Source: Natronomonas gomsonensis
GTDB lineage: Archaea > Halobacteriota > Halobacteria > Halobacteriales > Haloarculaceae
Length of the DNA: 64,000 nt
Direction of reading: 5' to 3'
Assembly (NCBI RefSeq): GCF_024300825.1
Contig: NZ_CP101323.1
Location: 2,356,001-2,420,000, forward strand
Shown: in pieces, positions 16,204 through 23,864 of the stretch
Numbering within the stretch: position 1 is the stretch's first letter
Layout: every line of letters begins with the position of its first letter
Translations under genes and position numbers: made by a program
Notes under the pieces: generated by a model
The model's input: the letters and a program-made list of their open reading frames with translations, nothing else
Databases searched by the model: none
Told to the model about the DNA's origin: nothing

Positions 16204-16871
16204 CAGTACCCCTCCGCTTGCTCGACGCTCCGGCGAAGTTTCCGTCGCCGACTCGGCGCGAACAGCCCGGAGTTCTCGCTGCCTTCGTACACCCACTCGC
16301 CGAACGCCGGTGCGGCGGCGTCATCGAGACCGAACCAGTAGCCGCCCGACGACGTTTCCGAGATGGCGTCGTGTGGCGCCTCGACGCTCGCGTCTTCGAG
16401 TAGCGTCCCGACCTGTTCGAGCAGTTTCTGCTCGTCGTGGACGAACGAGATGCCGACGGTTCCGTCAGAGGACTTGAAACAGACGGTTCCACACCCTTCC
16501 AGCAGGCCGCGGAGTAGTTGGCGGTCGAATTCTGCGAGTGCGTCGAGGCGATAGCCGCCCGAGTCGCCCTCGAAGGGGAGTCCGAGCGCGGCGGCCGCGC
16601 GGTCGCCGACGCCCCCGAGCGCCTGCACCGTGTAGGTGTCCGTCGACCGGGTAATCGAGGTGTCGTGGGCGTACTCGCGGTCGACGATGCGGTGGTTGAC
16701 GCCCTCGGCGCCCGCGATGGCGGCGAGGCGTTCGGCGGCCGTCTCGTCGTTCGTCCAGACGGTCACGCCATCGTTCGTCACCTCGCCGTCGCCGATGACG
16801 CGGCCCCAGAAGTACGCCGTCTCGGGGTGGGCATCCAGCAGGTTCCGCGGGGCGCCGGTCTCGACGCTCAC
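16203..16871 (-). CDS. LAGLIDADG-like protein embedded in the cobalamin operon
   Basis: A 222-residue protein probably annotated elsewhere only as cobalamin biosynthesis protein. It has two motifs in homing-endonuclease positions: FWGRVIGDG at 21-29 and LRGLLEGCG at 120-128, about 100 residues apart as in single-chain LAGLIDADG enzymes. Supporting features are ALGLPFEG before motif 2 and a C-terminal EWVYEG ... RRRKLRR. Motif 1 keeps the catalytic acid (Asp28); motif 2 has Cys127 in its place, so DNA cleavage is unlikely. GTG start; GTGA overlap with the ferredoxin gene and TGATG with cbiX. A DNA-binding or tetrapyrrole role is inference. Confidence 0.7.
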   Translation of the reverse strand: MSVETGAPRNLLDAHPETAYFWGRVIGDGEVTNDGVTVWTNDETAAERLAAIAGAEGVNHRIVDREYAHDTSITRSTDTYTVQALGGVGDRAAAALGLPFEGDSGGYRLDALAEFDRQLLRGLLEGCGTVCFKSSDGTVGISFVHDEQKLLEQVGTLLEDASVEAPHDAISETSSGGYWFGLDDAAAPAFGEWVYEGSENSGLFAPSRRRKLRRSVEQAEGY

Positions 16872-17101
16872 GGCTCCACCTCCTCCACCGAAATCGCGTC
16901 CAGTGGGCAGGCGGCAGCGGCCTGCTCGGCGTCCTCGCGGTTGCCGTCGTCGAACGTTGCGGTGAGTCGACCTTCCTCACGGTCGCCACCGGGCAGCGTC
17001 ACGAGGCCGTCCTCAGCCTCAGCGAAGCGTCCGTCGCGGACGAGACAGGCGAAGACGCCGTCACACGCCTCCAGGTCGACTGAAACGGTGTATTCGGTCA
17101 T
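16868..17101 (-). CDS. Small single-cluster ferredoxin with only three cysteines
   Basis: A 77-residue acidic ferredoxin. Cluster ligands visible are Cys13 and Cys19 in EACDGVFACL and Cys65 in AACPLDAI. The middle ligand position of the usual C-x2-C-x2-C motif is Val16, and there is no other Cys, so a [3Fe-4S] cluster is predicted. It lies two bases after cbiH2 and overlaps the next gene (GTGA), suggesting electron supply to a pathway step such as ring contraction by a CbiH protein or cobalt reduction; the partner is not evident. A longer upstream start is less likely. Confidence 0.85.
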   Translation of the reverse strand: MTEYTVSVDLEACDGVFACLVRDGRFAEAEDGLVTLPGGDREEGRLTATFDDGNREDAEQAAAACPLDAISVEEVEP

Positions 17102-17103
17102 CG

Positions 17104-18069
17104 TCAGTAGTCGTACTTCGTCTCGTAACCGCGCGGGGTGACCATCCGGCCGTCCCACACGTACGTTTCTTCGTTGCCGACGACGATGGTCGTCGTCATG
17201 TCGACGATGTCCTCCTCGCCGAGCTCCGGGAGTGTTCCGAGGTCCGTGATTCGGGTCGCCTCGTCCTCTCGGGAGGCACCGTGGACGATGCCGACCGGCG
17301 TCTCGGGGTCGCGGTGCTCCAGCAGGATTTCACAGCAGCGCTGGAAGTTCTCCCGGCGCTTGCGGCTCCAGGGGTTGTAGATGGCGATGGTAAAGCCCTC
17401 GCCCGCGACGGCGTGCAGGCGCGATTCGATGTCCTCCATCGGCGTCAGGTGGTCCGACAGCGACACCGAGACGGTGTCGTTGACCAGCGGGGCGCCGAGG
17501 CGGGCCCCACAGGACTGTGCGGCGGGGACGCCCGGCACCACCTCGAAGTCGACCGCCGAGGCGGTGCCGCCCTTCGATTCCAGTATCTCCAGTGCCAACC
17601 CCGCGAGCGCGTACACGTTCGGGTCGCCCGACCCGACGATGGCCACGTCGTTGCCCGCCAGCGCGCGGTCGATGGCCTCCTCGGTTCGGGAGACCTCCCC
17701 GCACATTGGCGTCGAGTAGATGTCGTCGGCGTCGTCGGTGATGTCGTCGGGCAGGAGGTCGATGTAGGTCGTGTAGCCGACGATGTGTTCAGCGTCGGCC
17801 AGCGCTGCCTTCGCGCGGGCGGTCATCCCCTCCGGTTCGCCGGGGCCGAGTCCGACAGCGAGGAGGCGCCCGGGGTCGCCCTCGAAGTCCTCGACGGTGG
17901 CGCCGACCTCCTTCTCGCCGTCAGAGGCGGATGCACCGCAGTTCGAGGCTGACGAAGAATCGCTGGCGGCGCCACAGTCACTCTCGCTGGACGTGTCAGT
18001 GCTGGATGTCCCGCACTTCGATTCCGTACTCGATGCTGCTGCCGTATCCGTAGTGTCGTCGGTGCTCAT
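17104..18069 (-). CDS. cbiH: Cobalt-precorrin-3 (C17)-methyltransferase homologue CbiH2 with Cys-rich N-terminus
   Basis: Tetrapyrrole methylase of the CbiH/CobJ group: AVGLGPGEPEGMTARA near 71-86, VGSGDPNVYALAG, VVPGVPAAQS, LSDHLTPMEDIE and IYNPWSRKRREN. This enzyme class methylates C17 and contracts the ring. Residues 1-50 are an unusual Ser/Thr/Asp-rich tail with Cys-Gly at 19-20, 32-33 and 44-45, spaced 12-13 residues. It begins two bases after cbiH1. The start at 18069 (MSTDDTTD) avoids a long overlap with cbiH1. 321 residues. Which of the two CbiH copies does which step is unknown. Confidence 0.88.
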   Translation of the reverse strand: MSTDDTTDTAAASSTESKCGTSSTDTSSESDCGAASDSSSASNCGASASDGEKEVGATVEDFEGDPGRLLAVGLGPGEPEGMTARAKAALADAEHIVGYTTYIDLLPDDITDDADDIYSTPMCGEVSRTEEAIDRALAGNDVAIVGSGDPNVYALAGLALEILESKGGTASAVDFEVVPGVPAAQSCGARLGAPLVNDTVSVSLSDHLTPMEDIESRLHAVAGEGFTIAIYNPWSRKRRENFQRCCEILLEHRDPETPVGIVHGASREDEATRITDLGTLPELGEEDIVDMTTTIVVGNEETYVWDGRMVTPRGYETKYDY

Positions 18070-18071
18070 TG

Positions 18072-18932
18072 TCAGAAGTCCTCCACCTCGCGGCCGCCGC
18101 GCGGCGTCACGAGATACTCGCCGTGGTCGTTGCGCCACTCGTGGGATTCGTGGGTGCCGATGAGAATCGAGGTGCCCATTCCGCCGACCTTCTCGTCGAA
18201 TTGGGTGGCCTCGCCGAGCGTCGTGATGGTGTGGGTCTCGTCGTCGAGGTTGCGTCCGGCCTCGCCGCGGCCGGCGTCGTTGAAGATGGCGACGGGCACG
18301 TCGTCGGCCCGCTGTTCGCGGACGACCTCGATGGCCCGCTCGTAGTCGCGCCAGCAGTTGTACAGCACGATGACGAACCCCGAAATCGCGGCCGCGCGCA
18401 ACTTCTCTGCGATTTCGTCCCAGCCACGCCACTTATCGGACAGCGAGACGGTGCAGAAATCGTTGGAGAGGGGCGCACCGAGGTTCGCCGCACCGCCGAG
18501 CGCCGCCGTCACGCCGGGGACGATTTCGATTGGAACGTCGTACGCTTCCTCCTCTTCGGCCATCAGGAAGACCAAATCGGACTTCCCGTAGACGTTCGGG
18601 TCGCCGCCGGAGACGTGGGCTACGTCCTGTCCGTCTCGGACGCGTTCGAAGGCCTCTTGGGTCAACTCGACCTGTTGGCCCATCGACGACCGGACGATTT
18701 CCTGTTCGTCGCCGGTTGGAGTTGTCGTGGCCCCGCCATCGGTCGCGGTCTCCGGCGGAATCGTGCCGTCCTGTCGAAGGAACTCCTGATAGAGGTTCGA
18801 GGCGATGACGCAGTCGGCGGTTCGAATCACGTCGCGGGCCCGCTGTGTCATCGCATGCGGCAGCCCCGGACCGATGCCGACGACGTACAGCGTGCCGTAG
18901 TCGTCGGTGTCCGCGTTCGTTTCTCCCGACAT
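18072..18932 (-). CDS. cbiH: Cobalt-precorrin-3 (C17)-methyltransferase homologue CbiH1
   Basis: Second CbiH/CobJ-type SAM methylase: VVGIGPGLPHAMTQRA near 17-32, VSGGDPNVYGKSDLV, IVPGVTAALGG, SLSDKWRGWDEI and VLYNCWRDYERA. An acidic insertion rich in Thr/Gly (TATDGGATTTPTG) lies after the first third. 286 residues from MSGETNAD; the start overlaps the cbiG stop by one base (TGATG). Tandem cbiH genes are a feature of haloarchaeal B12 clusters as remembered; division of labour is not known. Confidence 0.87.
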   Translation of the reverse strand: MSGETNADTDDYGTLYVVGIGPGLPHAMTQRARDVIRTADCVIASNLYQEFLRQDGTIPPETATDGGATTTPTGDEQEIVRSSMGQQVELTQEAFERVRDGQDVAHVSGGDPNVYGKSDLVFLMAEEEEAYDVPIEIVPGVTAALGGAANLGAPLSNDFCTVSLSDKWRGWDEIAEKLRAAAISGFVIVLYNCWRDYERAIEVVREQRADDVPVAIFNDAGRGEAGRNLDDETHTITTLGEATQFDEKVGGMGTSILIGTHESHEWRNDHGEYLVTPRGGREVEDF

Positions 18933-19909
18933 CACCGCCCCACCGCCACGGTCACGGCCTCGTCGAATCGCTCTTTTTTCCGTGCCAGTTCGTGCTCGCG
19001 GCCGCCCGCAATCGCCGACGCCTCGGCGATGCCGGGCCAGCCGATGAGTTCCTTCGCCCGCGAGGGGGTCGGTCCCTCGTGGTCGAGCAAAGTGTCCTTC
19101 TCGAAGAGGACGACGCCGGCGCCTATCTCTTGGGCGGCTTCGTAGAGCCCTTCCTCGCCCTCCTTTCGGGTGGCGGTGGCGACGAACTCCACGTCCGAGA
19201 AGTCGAGGTCGAGGTCGGCCAGCGCGGCCTCCCACGCGTCCAGCACCTGTGATTTATCGACGCCATCGACGGTTCCCGTCCCCAACACGACGCCGTCGTC
19301 GTTGCGTTTCATCACGGTCACGTCGTCCCCCACGAGGACGGCCCGGGGGCCGTCGAGGCGTTCGACGGATTCGATGTCGTCGTTCAACACGGCGAGGTTC
19401 GTCGCCACCGTCGAATCGCCATTGACGACGTGTGCATCGAGGGCTTTGGCCTTCGACTCGATGCCCTGCTTGCCCGCCGCTTCCGAGGCGGTCGTCATCG
19501 CCGGAACGGCGCCCATCTTCGAGAGGTCGTGGGCGACCTGATTCGCGCCGTGGTGGCCGCCCGTTATCGGGATGGCCCACGTCAACTCCTCGTCGACGAC
19601 GACGAGTGCGGGGTCGTCCCACTTGTCGTCGAGCAGGTGCGCCGTCTTCCGCATCGCGATGCCGGAGGCCATCAGGCCGACGAAGCAGTCGTACTCGCCC
19701 CAGTGCTCTTCGAACACCTCGCCGTGGTACTCGATGATGTCGATGGCGTCGTAGTCGTCTGTCAGTTCCGCCTTGATGTCCTCCGCGACCGGCAGTTTCC
19801 GCTCGAAACTGACGATGGCGATTTCCTCTGCGACTTCGCCATCCGAGTCGGGCGTCGCGCAGTGACCGCCGCTGTCGTCGCTCGTGTCGGTGTCGTTGTC
19901 AGTGCTCAT
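18932..19909 (-). CDS. cbiG: Cobalt-precorrin-5A hydrolase CbiG
   Basis: Opens the delta-lactone of cobalt-precorrin-5A and releases acetaldehyde, the signature step of the anaerobic route. The protein has the CbiG N-terminal and central parts: VGLMASGIAMRKTAHLL, VVVDEELTWAIPITGGHHGA, ANQVAHDL, then a C-terminal domain with FVATATRKEGEEGL and TPSRAKELIGWPGIAEASA. An acidic lead with a GGHC segment precedes the domain. 325 residues; start chosen at MSTDNDTD, one base after the cbiF gene ends. Confidence 0.9.
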   Translation of the reverse strand: MSTDNDTDTSDDSGGHCATPDSDGEVAEEIAIVSFERKLPVAEDIKAELTDDYDAIDIIEYHGEVFEEHWGEYDCFVGLMASGIAMRKTAHLLDDKWDDPALVVVDEELTWAIPITGGHHGANQVAHDLSKMGAVPAMTTASEAAGKQGIESKAKALDAHVVNGDSTVATNLAVLNDDIESVERLDGPRAVLVGDDVTVMKRNDDGVVLGTGTVDGVDKSQVLDAWEAALADLDLDFSDVEFVATATRKEGEEGLYEAAQEIGAGVVLFEKDTLLDHEGPTPSRAKELIGWPGIAEASAIAGGREHELARKKERFDEAVTVAVGR

Positions 19910-19910
19910 G

Positions 19911-20798
19911 TCAGTCGTCACTCTCCGCGGTGTCGTTCGCGTCGTTTTCGCTCCGATTCGCCCAATCACCGTACAGGTACGACCGCTCGTAGCCGGCACC
20001 CGCGGCCGCCTCGCCGACCAGCACCATCGCCGAGGCGCGGTAGCCCGCCTCGGCCAGTTTCTCGCCGATGTCGGCGACAGTGCCTTCGATTACGTCCTCG
20101 TCGGGCCAGGAGGCGTGATACACTACCGTGACGGGCGTTTCGGGGTCGACGCCTTCCGCCAGCAGGCGGTCCATCGTATCGCCGACGGCGTGGGTTCCGA
20201 GGTAGATACAGGTCGTCACGTCGCCCATTTCGACGAAATCCGCGATGTGGTCGTCTTCGGGGTCCAGTGTCTTCCCCTGCGGCCGGGTGAAGGCGACGTG
20301 GTTGGCCGTCTCGTTGAGCGTCAACTGCGTCCGAAGGGTTGCACTCGCCGCGAACGCCGAGGTGACGCCCGGAACGAGGTAGGTGGGAACGCCCTCGTGT
20401 TCGAGTGCGTCCATCTGCTCTAAGGCGGCGCCGTAAATCGCGGGGTCCCCCGAGTGGAGACGGACGACTTCGCGTCCGTCCTCGTGGGCGTCCCGCATGA
20501 GGGGAATCAGCTCTTCGAGGTCCTTGCCGACGCTGTTGACCAACTCGGCGTGGTCGCAGTACGCTTCCAGCAGTTCGCTGTTGACCAACGAGCCGGCGTG
20601 AACGACGAGGTCGGCGGCTTCCAGCGCCTCCCTGCCGGCGACGGTCAAAAGTCGAGGGTCGCCCGGTCCGGCGCCGACGAAGGGGATGCCCTCCTGTTCG
20701 TCGCCCGCGGTGTGGTCGTAGACGCGCTCGTCGCGTTCGTGGGCGTGTTTCTCGCGTTCGGCGTCGATGGCGCTCTGGGGGTCGGTATTCTCAGTCAT
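19911..20798 (-). CDS. cbiF: Cobalt-precorrin-4 (C11)-methyltransferase CbiF
   Basis: SAM-dependent C11 methylation. Methylase motifs are FVGAGPGDPRLLTVAG (about 40-55), the CbiF/CobM-typical VHAGSLVNSELL, LHSGDPAIYGA and LVPGVTSAFAAS, and YHASWPDEDV. The N-terminal lead is rich in His and charged residues (EKHAHERDER). 295 residues; its start overlaps the end of cbiL by eight bases, and cbiG begins one base after its stop. Confidence 0.92.
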   Translation of the reverse strand: MTENTDPQSAIDAEREKHAHERDERVYDHTAGDEQEGIPFVGAGPGDPRLLTVAGREALEAADLVVHAGSLVNSELLEAYCDHAELVNSVGKDLEELIPLMRDAHEDGREVVRLHSGDPAIYGAALEQMDALEHEGVPTYLVPGVTSAFAASATLRTQLTLNETANHVAFTRPQGKTLDPEDDHIADFVEMGDVTTCIYLGTHAVGDTMDRLLAEGVDPETPVTVVYHASWPDEDVIEGTVADIGEKLAEAGYRASAMVLVGEAAAGAGYERSYLYGDWANRSENDANDTAESDD

Positions 20799-21555
20799 CG
20801 TACACCTCGTCACCTGCGGCCTCAGCAGTCGCGATTTCTTCTCGGTGGACACCGCCGTCGGCCGTCGTTTCCCGACCGAACGCGGCGGTCGCCGGCTCCT
20901 CGCCGACGCCCGGCTTCTCGGCGTAAGCGACGGTGTAGTAGTCCCGTTCGGCCAGTTGGTCGGGGTCGTCGGTCACTATCGACTCGTGGCCGTCCATGAA
21001 CAGCCGCCGGCCGTAGGTCACGTCGTAGCCGGAATCGCGGAGTTTCTCGTGGGTCGCGGGCACGTCTGTCACCTTGAACAACACGAGTCGGTCGGGACCG
21101 ACGGGGGCGGCACCGTTTGCGGCCTCCCGCAACACGAGGTCCGACCCGGCCGTGATTTCGATGTCGAGTGCGGTCGCGAACGCCGTCACCGTCGAGACGC
21201 CCGGGACCACTTCGAGGTCGACGTCGGGGTGGAACCGCTCTAAGGTTCGGCGCAGGTGGCCGAACGTCGAGTAGACGTTGGGGTCGCCCAGCGTGACGAA
21301 CGCCGCGGTCCCGTCCTCGGCGCGTGGTGCGACCTCCTCGGCGGCGGCCTTCCAGGCCCGCCGGAGTTCGTCCTCATCGCGTGTCATTGGGAAATCGAGG
21401 TCGCCCAGTTGGGATTCGGCGACGTACTCGCATGCGACGTTGCGGGAGAGCCGACCGGGCGTGTACACCACGTCGGCCGACTCTAGCAGTTCCCGACCGC
21501 GGACCGTAATCAGTCCGGCGTCGCCGGGTCCCAACCCGATGCCGTACAGCGTCAT
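20791..21555 (-). CDS. cbiL: Cobalt-precorrin-2 (C20)-methyltransferase CbiL
   Basis: First SAM methylation committed to corrin formation (C20 of precorrin-2 or its cobalt form). The 254-residue methylase shows GIGLGPGDAGLITVRG at 5-20, FVTLGDPNVYSTF, VVPGVSTVTAFA and a LVLFKVTDVP stretch. Its ATG overlaps the cbiT stop by four bases (ATGA). Second gene of the operon. Confidence 0.92.
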   Translation of the reverse strand: MTLYGIGLGPGDAGLITVRGRELLESADVVYTPGRLSRNVACEYVAESQLGDLDFPMTRDEDELRRAWKAAAEEVAPRAEDGTAAFVTLGDPNVYSTFGHLRRTLERFHPDVDLEVVPGVSTVTAFATALDIEITAGSDLVLREAANGAAPVGPDRLVLFKVTDVPATHEKLRDSGYDVTYGRRLFMDGHESIVTDDPDQLAERDYYTVAYAEKPGVGEEPATAAFGRETTADGGVHREEIATAEAAGDEVYDD

Positions 21556-22091
21556 GTCGCCCCTCCGACGATGACGTACACCGGGTTGTTCGAGTCGAAA
21601 CTCGTCGCACCGGCGAGTTCGTAGCCCGTCGACACCTGTAGTTGGACGACCTCCTCGAAGAGGTTCCGCTCGCGGAACGCCCGGACGGCGTCGCCGGCGA
21701 TTTCGAGCCGCGAGACGTTCATCACGACCCGGTCGATACCCGTCTCGGCGGCGAAATCGAGGACTTCCTCGTAGTTCCGCGACCCACCTAAAAACAGGGC
21801 GTCGGCGTCCTCCGGCAACCCCTCGGGGGCCTCCCCTTCGAGTAGTTCGACGCCCTCGATGTCGTTGGCCGTGAGGTTCTTCTCGGTCGTCTCCAGCCGT
21901 TTCGGTTTCCGCTCGATTGCGGTCACTCGGCCGGCCTGACGGGCAGCCTCGACGGTCACCGCGCCCGTACAGGAGCCGACTTCGATGAAGTGGTCGGTCG
22001 GACCCAACTCCAGTTTCCCGAGGGTCACCGACCGGACCTCCGGCTTCGTCGGCCCCGCCTTCGCGTCGTGTGGAAGCGCTACGCGTGCCAT
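21552..22091 (-). CDS. cbiT: Cobalt-precorrin-6B (C15)-methyltransferase (decarboxylating) CbiT
   Basis: Methylates C15 and decarboxylates the C12 acetate. It is a 179-residue Rossmann methyltransferase with the SAM-binding EVGSCTGAVTVEAARQ and DALFLGGSRNYEEVLDF. First gene of the eleven-gene operon reaching 13462. Two operator-like repeats lie within 41 bases upstream, and the nearer one ends six bases before the ATG. Confidence 0.92.
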   Translation of the reverse strand: MARVALPHDAKAGPTKPEVRSVTLGKLELGPTDHFIEVGSCTGAVTVEAARQAGRVTAIERKPKRLETTEKNLTANDIEGVELLEGEAPEGLPEDADALFLGGSRNYEEVLDFAAETGIDRVVMNVSRLEIAGDAVRAFRERNLFEEVVQLQVSTGYELAGATSFDSNNPVYVIVGGAT

Positions 22092-22097
22092 AGGACT

Positions 22098-22132
22098 ACA
22101 ACTGCAGGCGCAGGTAAAACAATTATGCTTGT
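22098..22132. promoter_or_regulatory. Operator-like motif upstream of the cbiT operon
   Basis: Read toward cbiT, ACAA-GCATAA-TTGT (22132-22119) is a perfect ACAA/TTGT inverted repeat, and 21 bases on is GCGC-CTGCAG-TTGT (22111-22098), a half-conserved copy. It is the best single match to the island-wide consensus and overlaps the expected TATA region. Function inferred. Confidence 0.6.
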
Positions 22133-22218
22133 TTTAGATAAATCCTACTTTCCATTCGGGCTGGTAGGGTTGTTCCTCCGACACAGCACATTTGAGGGTT
22201 CCCCACGCAATCGGCGGT

Positions 22219-22629
22219 ATGGCTGACTGCGTCTTCTGTGACATCGTCGCCGGCGACGCGCCCGCCTATCGACTTCACGAGACCGACCGTACGCTCGCCT
22301 TCCTCGATATCGAGCCGCTGAACCCCGGTCACGCGCTCGTCATGCCGAAACCCCACCGCGAGACGCTGACCGAGATGGACGAAGATCTCGTCGCAGATAC
22401 GTTCCGGAGCGCCCGAGTGGTCGCCAAGGCCATCGAGACGGTCTTCGACCCCGACGGCCTGAACCTCCTGCAGGCCAACGGCGAAGCGGCCGGACAGGAG
22501 GTGTTCCATGCCCACGTCCACGTCCTGCCGCGCTACGAGGACGACGACGTGGAAGTCAGTTGGCCGGCCGGGGAACTGACTGAAGCGGAGGCAACGGAGG
22601 TCGCAGAGAAGATTCAGTCGGCGCTGTAA
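22219..22629 (+). CDS. HIT family nucleotide hydrolase
   Basis: A 136-residue histidine-triad protein that hydrolyses nucleoside phosphoramidates or dinucleotides in the cytoplasm. It starts CVFCDIVAGDAPAY (Cys pair and entry motif) and carries the catalytic HAHVHVLPR. The start at 22219 fits the family N-terminus; the frame extends 27 bases further without support. Divergent from cbiT, and the intervening 127 bases hold the cbiT operator. No functional link with B12 is visible. Confidence 0.9.
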   Translation: MADCVFCDIVAGDAPAYRLHETDRTLAFLDIEPLNPGHALVMPKPHRETLTEMDEDLVADTFRSARVVAKAIETVFDPDGLNLLQANGEAAGQEVFHAHVHVLPRYEDDDVEVSWPAGELTEAEATEVAEKIQSAL

Positions 22630-22641
22630 ATCAGTCCGCTC

Positions 22642-23805
22642 TCACTCGATGCTTTCGTCGAGTTCGAGGTCTTCGCTTTCGATGTCGGCGCTCTCGACGT
22701 CCGCGCTCTCGATGTCGTACTCCACGTCGCCGTCGCCGGCGGCGAGTTCCTCGATGTCGTCGATGCCGAGTAACTCCCTGGTCTCGGCGTCGAAATCGAG
22801 CGATTGGAGGTTCGTCCCGCCGTCGTCGACGCTCCCGGAGAGGTGTCTGCCGTACCGGGAGAGCAGCGAGGTCATCTCCTGTGGCAGGACGAACGTCGTC
22901 GACTCGCCGGTGCCGATTTCTTCCAGCGTCTCCATCCCGCGTTCGACGATGGCACGTTCGCCCATCGACTCGGCGGATTTCGCCCGCAGCACCGTCGAGA
23001 TTGCCTCCCCTTGGGCCTCCAGAATCTGGGACTGCTTTTCGCCCTGGGCTTCGAGGATGTTCGCGGTCTTGTCACCCTCGGCGCGTTCGATGGCCGAGCG
23101 GCGCTTACCCTGGGCTTCCAGAATCATCGCCCGCCGCCGGCGCTCGGCGGCGGTCTGCTGTTCCATCGCGCCTTGGACCTTCGGCGAGGGGTTGACCTCC
23201 CGGACCTCGACGGCCTCGACGCGGATACCCCACTCGTCGGTCGGGCCGTCGAGTTCCCGCCGGATGCGGGTGTTGATGCGCTCGCGGTTCGACAGCGTCT
23301 CGTCGAGTTCCATATCCCCCAGCGCCGCCCGGAGCGTCGTCTGGGCGAGGTTCGAGGTCGCACGCTCGTAGTCTTCGACTTCGAGGAACGCCCGCTTTGC
23401 GTCCATCACGCGAATGTAGACGACGGCGTCGGCGGTCACCGGCGAGTTGTCCTGCGTGATGGCCTCCTGTCGCGGCACGTCGATAGTCTGGGTTCGCATG
23501 TCGAAGGGGTACGTCCGGGAGACAAAGGGCGGGACGACGTGGAGGCCGGGTTCGAGTAGTTCGCGGAACTCGCCGAACACCGTCAGCGCCTGCTTCTCGT
23601 AGGCCTCGACGATTTCGACCGCACTGGCGACCGCGGCGATGGCGATGACGAGCAGCGCGAGGCCGGCGACGACGAGCGGGTCGAAATCGATGATATCGAG
23701 CCAAACGGCCGCTCCGACCGCGAGCACGGCGAGAAGGACAGCAGTCGCCCACGTCGAGAGGCCGGCGCTCTTGCGACCGAGTTCGCGGGCGGCGCTGTCT
23801 GACAT
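22642..23805 (-). CDS. SPFH/stomatin-like membrane protein
   Basis: A 387-residue band-7/prohibitin family protein. Two N-terminal transmembrane helices (about 19-37 and 43-63) precede the SPFH domain (YEKQALTVFGEFRELLEPGLH, FDMRTQTIDVPRQEAITQD cut here as separate blocks). A long helical repeat follows (ILEAQGKRRSAIERAEGD, ANILEAQGEKQSQILEAQGE) of the coiled-coil type. The C-terminus ends in an acidic pseudo-repeat DVESADIESEDLE. Likely a membrane-associated oligomeric scaffold; clients unknown. Convergent with the HIT gene. Confidence 0.9.
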   Translation of the reverse strand: MSDSAARELGRKSAGLSTWATAVLLAVLAVGAAVWLDIIDFDPLVVAGLALLVIAIAAVASAVEIVEAYEKQALTVFGEFRELLEPGLHVVPPFVSRTYPFDMRTQTIDVPRQEAITQDNSPVTADAVVYIRVMDAKRAFLEVEDYERATSNLAQTTLRAALGDMELDETLSNRERINTRIRRELDGPTDEWGIRVEAVEVREVNPSPKVQGAMEQQTAAERRRRAMILEAQGKRRSAIERAEGDKTANILEAQGEKQSQILEAQGEAISTVLRAKSAESMGERAIVERGMETLEEIGTGESTTFVLPQEMTSLLSRYGRHLSGSVDDGGTNLQSLDFDAETRELLGIDDIEELAAGDGDVEYDIESADVESADIESEDLELDESIE

Positions 23806-23864
23806 ACTTCGGTGTAGGGGGCGACGACACTTGAACCCACGCAGGGCTGAGGAGGTGCCCGCAA

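Noticed and set aside
16203-16871. Active homing endonuclease or mobile intron in the cobalamin operon
   Set aside because: The second catalytic acid is Cys, the gene overlaps both neighbours in frame-coupled fashion and no intein or intron boundary exists.
22098-22218. B12 riboswitch upstream of the cbiT operon
   Set aside because: The start codon lies close to the promoter-like region, leaving no leader long enough for a riboswitch, and no B12-box-like sequence was seen.
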